DNA from: Bradyrhizobium sp. B124
GTDB taxonomy: Bacteria > Pseudomonadota > Alphaproteobacteria > Rhizobiales > Xanthobacteraceae
Assembly (NCBI RefSeq): GCF_038967635.1
Contig: NZ_CP152413.1
Location: forward strand, 248,001 to 312,000
DNA length: 64,000 bases
Direction: 5' to 3'
The notes beneath the pieces were generated by a model, which was not told the DNA's origin, did not search any database, and saw only the letters and a program-made list of their open reading frames with translations. The position numbers and the translations under genes were made by a program. Shown piece after piece: positions 62,989 to 64,000 of the stretch. How positions within the stretch are numbered: the stretch's first letter is position 1; every line of letters begins with the position of its first letter.

Positions 62989-63540
62989 CTACTTGATCTT
63001 GTCATACACCGTCGCGAAATCTGCGAGCGGCATCGGGATGCTGATGGTCTCCTTGCCGAGATTCTGGAACGACACCTTGAGCTGCTTGCCCGATTTCAGC
63101 TGGGTGAGGACATCGGCCGCGATCGGCGCATTGATGTAGCAGCCGCGCGCCTCGCAGGTCTGGATCGGCACGTCGACGGCCTTGCCGTCGTCGACCTGCA
63201 GCTTGGCGCCGACGGGCAGGTTCAACCCGAGCGGAAGCTGGATCAGCGCAACCGGCGCGCGGGTGTCGCCGGGAACGCGGATATTGACCAGCACGATGAC
63301 CTGGCCGGTCTTGGTGAGCACGGCGGTCTGCTCCATCGCGCATTCGAGCGGCGCGTCGCGGCTCGCGCTGGTGCAGCGCGCGACCCAGCCGGTATTGTTG
63401 GGGGCGGCGGCGTCGCCTTGCGGAGCAGCTGCCGGAGCCGGCGCGGGTGAATTCTTGGCCTTGGGGGCCTGGGCGTAGCCAAGGCCGACCACGCCGAACA
63501 CGGTGAACAGGACGAAGAGCGACTTTGCGACAATCTTCAC
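62989..63540 (-). CDS. Invasion-associated locus B (IalB) family protein
   Basis: A 183-aa periplasmic protein: signal peptide (residues 1-24, ending LGYAQ), an Ala/Pro-rich linker, then the IalB domain with paired Cys (CTSASRDAPLEC and TCEARGCYIN). Named after a Bartonella invasion factor; in rhizobia it is a general envelope protein of unknown mechanism. GTG 63540 is preceded by GGGAG and gives a normal signal peptide; longer starts do not. The four Cys suggest two disulfides. Confidence 0.85.
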   Translation of the reverse strand: MKIVAKSLFVLFTVFGVVGLGYAQAPKAKNSPAPAPAAAPQGDAAAPNNTGWVARCTSASRDAPLECAMEQTAVLTKTGQVIVLVNIRVPGDTRAPVALIQLPLGLNLPVGAKLQVDDGKAVDVPIQTCEARGCYINAPIAADVLTQLKSGKQLKVSFQNLGKETISIPMPLADFATVYDKIK

Positions 63541-63598
63541 GATACCGGCTCCCAAATGAACATCTTTCGGGTGTGCCGGTATGCGGGCAAAAGTCAAG

Positions 63599-64000
63599 TC
63601 ACTCGGCGGCCTGCTTGACCGACCGATCCTCGCCATCGTCGGCATCGTGGTCGACGGGCGGCGAGCGGCCCCAGTTCGCAAACGCGTTGGAGAGCCTGTC
63701 GAGATAGAGATAAACCACGGGCGTCGTGAACAGCGTCAGCGCCTGGCTGACGATCAGACCGCCGACCATCGCGTAGCCGAGCGGCTGGCGGATCTCGGAG
63801 CCGGTGCCGGTCCCTAGCATCAGCGGCACGCCGCCGAGCATCGCGGCCATCGTCGTCATCATGATCGGGCGGAAGCGGAGCAGGGCGGCCTGGCGGATTG
63901 CCGCCACCGGCTCCATGTGCTGATCGCGCTCGGCGGCGATCGCGAAGTCGACCATCATGATGCCGTTCTTCTTCACGATGCCGATCAGGAGGATGATGCC
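63599..64000 (-). CDS. RND efflux transporter, C-terminal fragment (5' end outside window)
   Basis: The frame is open to the window edge. It encodes the last 130 or so residues of an HAE-type RND permease: [15 protein letters not shown], then [22 protein letters not shown] and a final membrane helix ending in [13 protein letters not shown]. It pumps drugs, solvents or metabolites in proton antiport with periplasmic adaptor and outer-membrane partners. The C-terminal tail of about 40 residues is acidic. Partner genes would lie beyond the window. Confidence 0.9.
   Translation of the reverse strand, partial: GIILLIGIVKKNGIMMVDFAIAAERDQHMEPVAAIRQAALLRFRPIMMTTMAAMLGGVPLMLGTGTGSEIRQPLGYAMVGGLIVSQALTLFTTPVVYLYLDRLSNAFANWGRSPPVDHDADDGEDRSVKQAAE

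Noticed and set aside
1..64000. CRISPR array, phage genes, transposases
   Set aside because: No array of evenly spaced repeats and no integrase, capsid, portal or transposase motif was seen; the repeats found are dispersed palindromes.

Overview
The window is about 64 kb of GC-rich DNA, almost certainly from the chromosome of Bradyrhizobium or a very close relative (Nitrobacteraceae, Alphaproteobacteria). This rests on codon use, a rhizobial-type locus for the very-long-chain fatty acid of lipid A, tandem kup genes, an IalB/BA14K-type periplasmic protein set, and several families of short palindromic intergenic repeats that I associate with this group. There is no phage, transposase, CRISPR array or rRNA. 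Only one tRNA gene (Gln, CTG anticodon) is present.

Layout. 1-4.5 kb: 3' part of an Atm1-type ABC exporter, then psd and pssA (phosphatidylethanolamine synthesis) and an RraA-like protein closed by a clear intrinsic terminator. 4.5-11.4 kb: TerC, a small membrane protein, an SDR, a MocR regulator divergent from a cupin/AhpD-like pair, a DMT transporter, a truncated GrpB remnant and a DUF2889 protein. 11.6-18.3 kb: an acyl-CoA catabolic cluster (AMP-forming ligase and TetR facing SCPx-type thiolase, two MaoC hydratase subunits, SDR and acyl-CoA dehydrogenase) around a perfect 18-bp palindrome. 18.3-26 kb: a soluble double-PAS chemoreceptor, a ThDP enzyme with a DadA-like oxidoreductase, a repeat-rich intergenic kilobase and a quinone oxidoreductase-like protein. 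26-34.9 kb: a MotA/MotB pair, two tandem Kup K+ transporters, a rhodanese, an aminotransferase and an orphan PotF-like binding protein.

34.9-39.8 kb (minus strand): acpXL-fabZ-fabF2-fabF1-lpxXL, which builds and attaches the very-long-chain acyl group of lipid A. 39.8-46.9 kb: a KirBac channel, a ParB-like nuclease-fold protein, MgtC, an AhpD-like protein, a HerA-like ATPase and a PAS-GGDEF-EAL protein. 47-55 kb: an extradiol-dioxygenase-like VOC protein, a DUF1801 protein, SoxC/SoxD-type sulfite dehydrogenase, a BA14K protein, an APC permease, a class-III aminotransferase remnant and gamma-glutamyltransferase. 55-64 kb: a coiled-coil protein, PBP1A, tRNA-Gln, a GNAT, a TetR divergent from an arylsulfatase, an IalB protein and the 3' end of an RND pump.

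Most of the window is ordinary housekeeping and metabolic sequence. The less ordinary parts are: a ketosynthase (FabF2) in the lipid A locus that keeps the active-site Cys but lacks the first catalytic His; an about 400-bp structured element near 24.35-24.74 kb with GNRA-capped and long-range hairpins; at least six families of dispersed palindromic repeats, some of which supply stop codons of the neighbouring genes; two gene remnants next to such repeats; and a TGCA-rich gene-free stretch. I found no clearly new multi-gene system; the strongest leads are the ketosynthase pair and the structured element.
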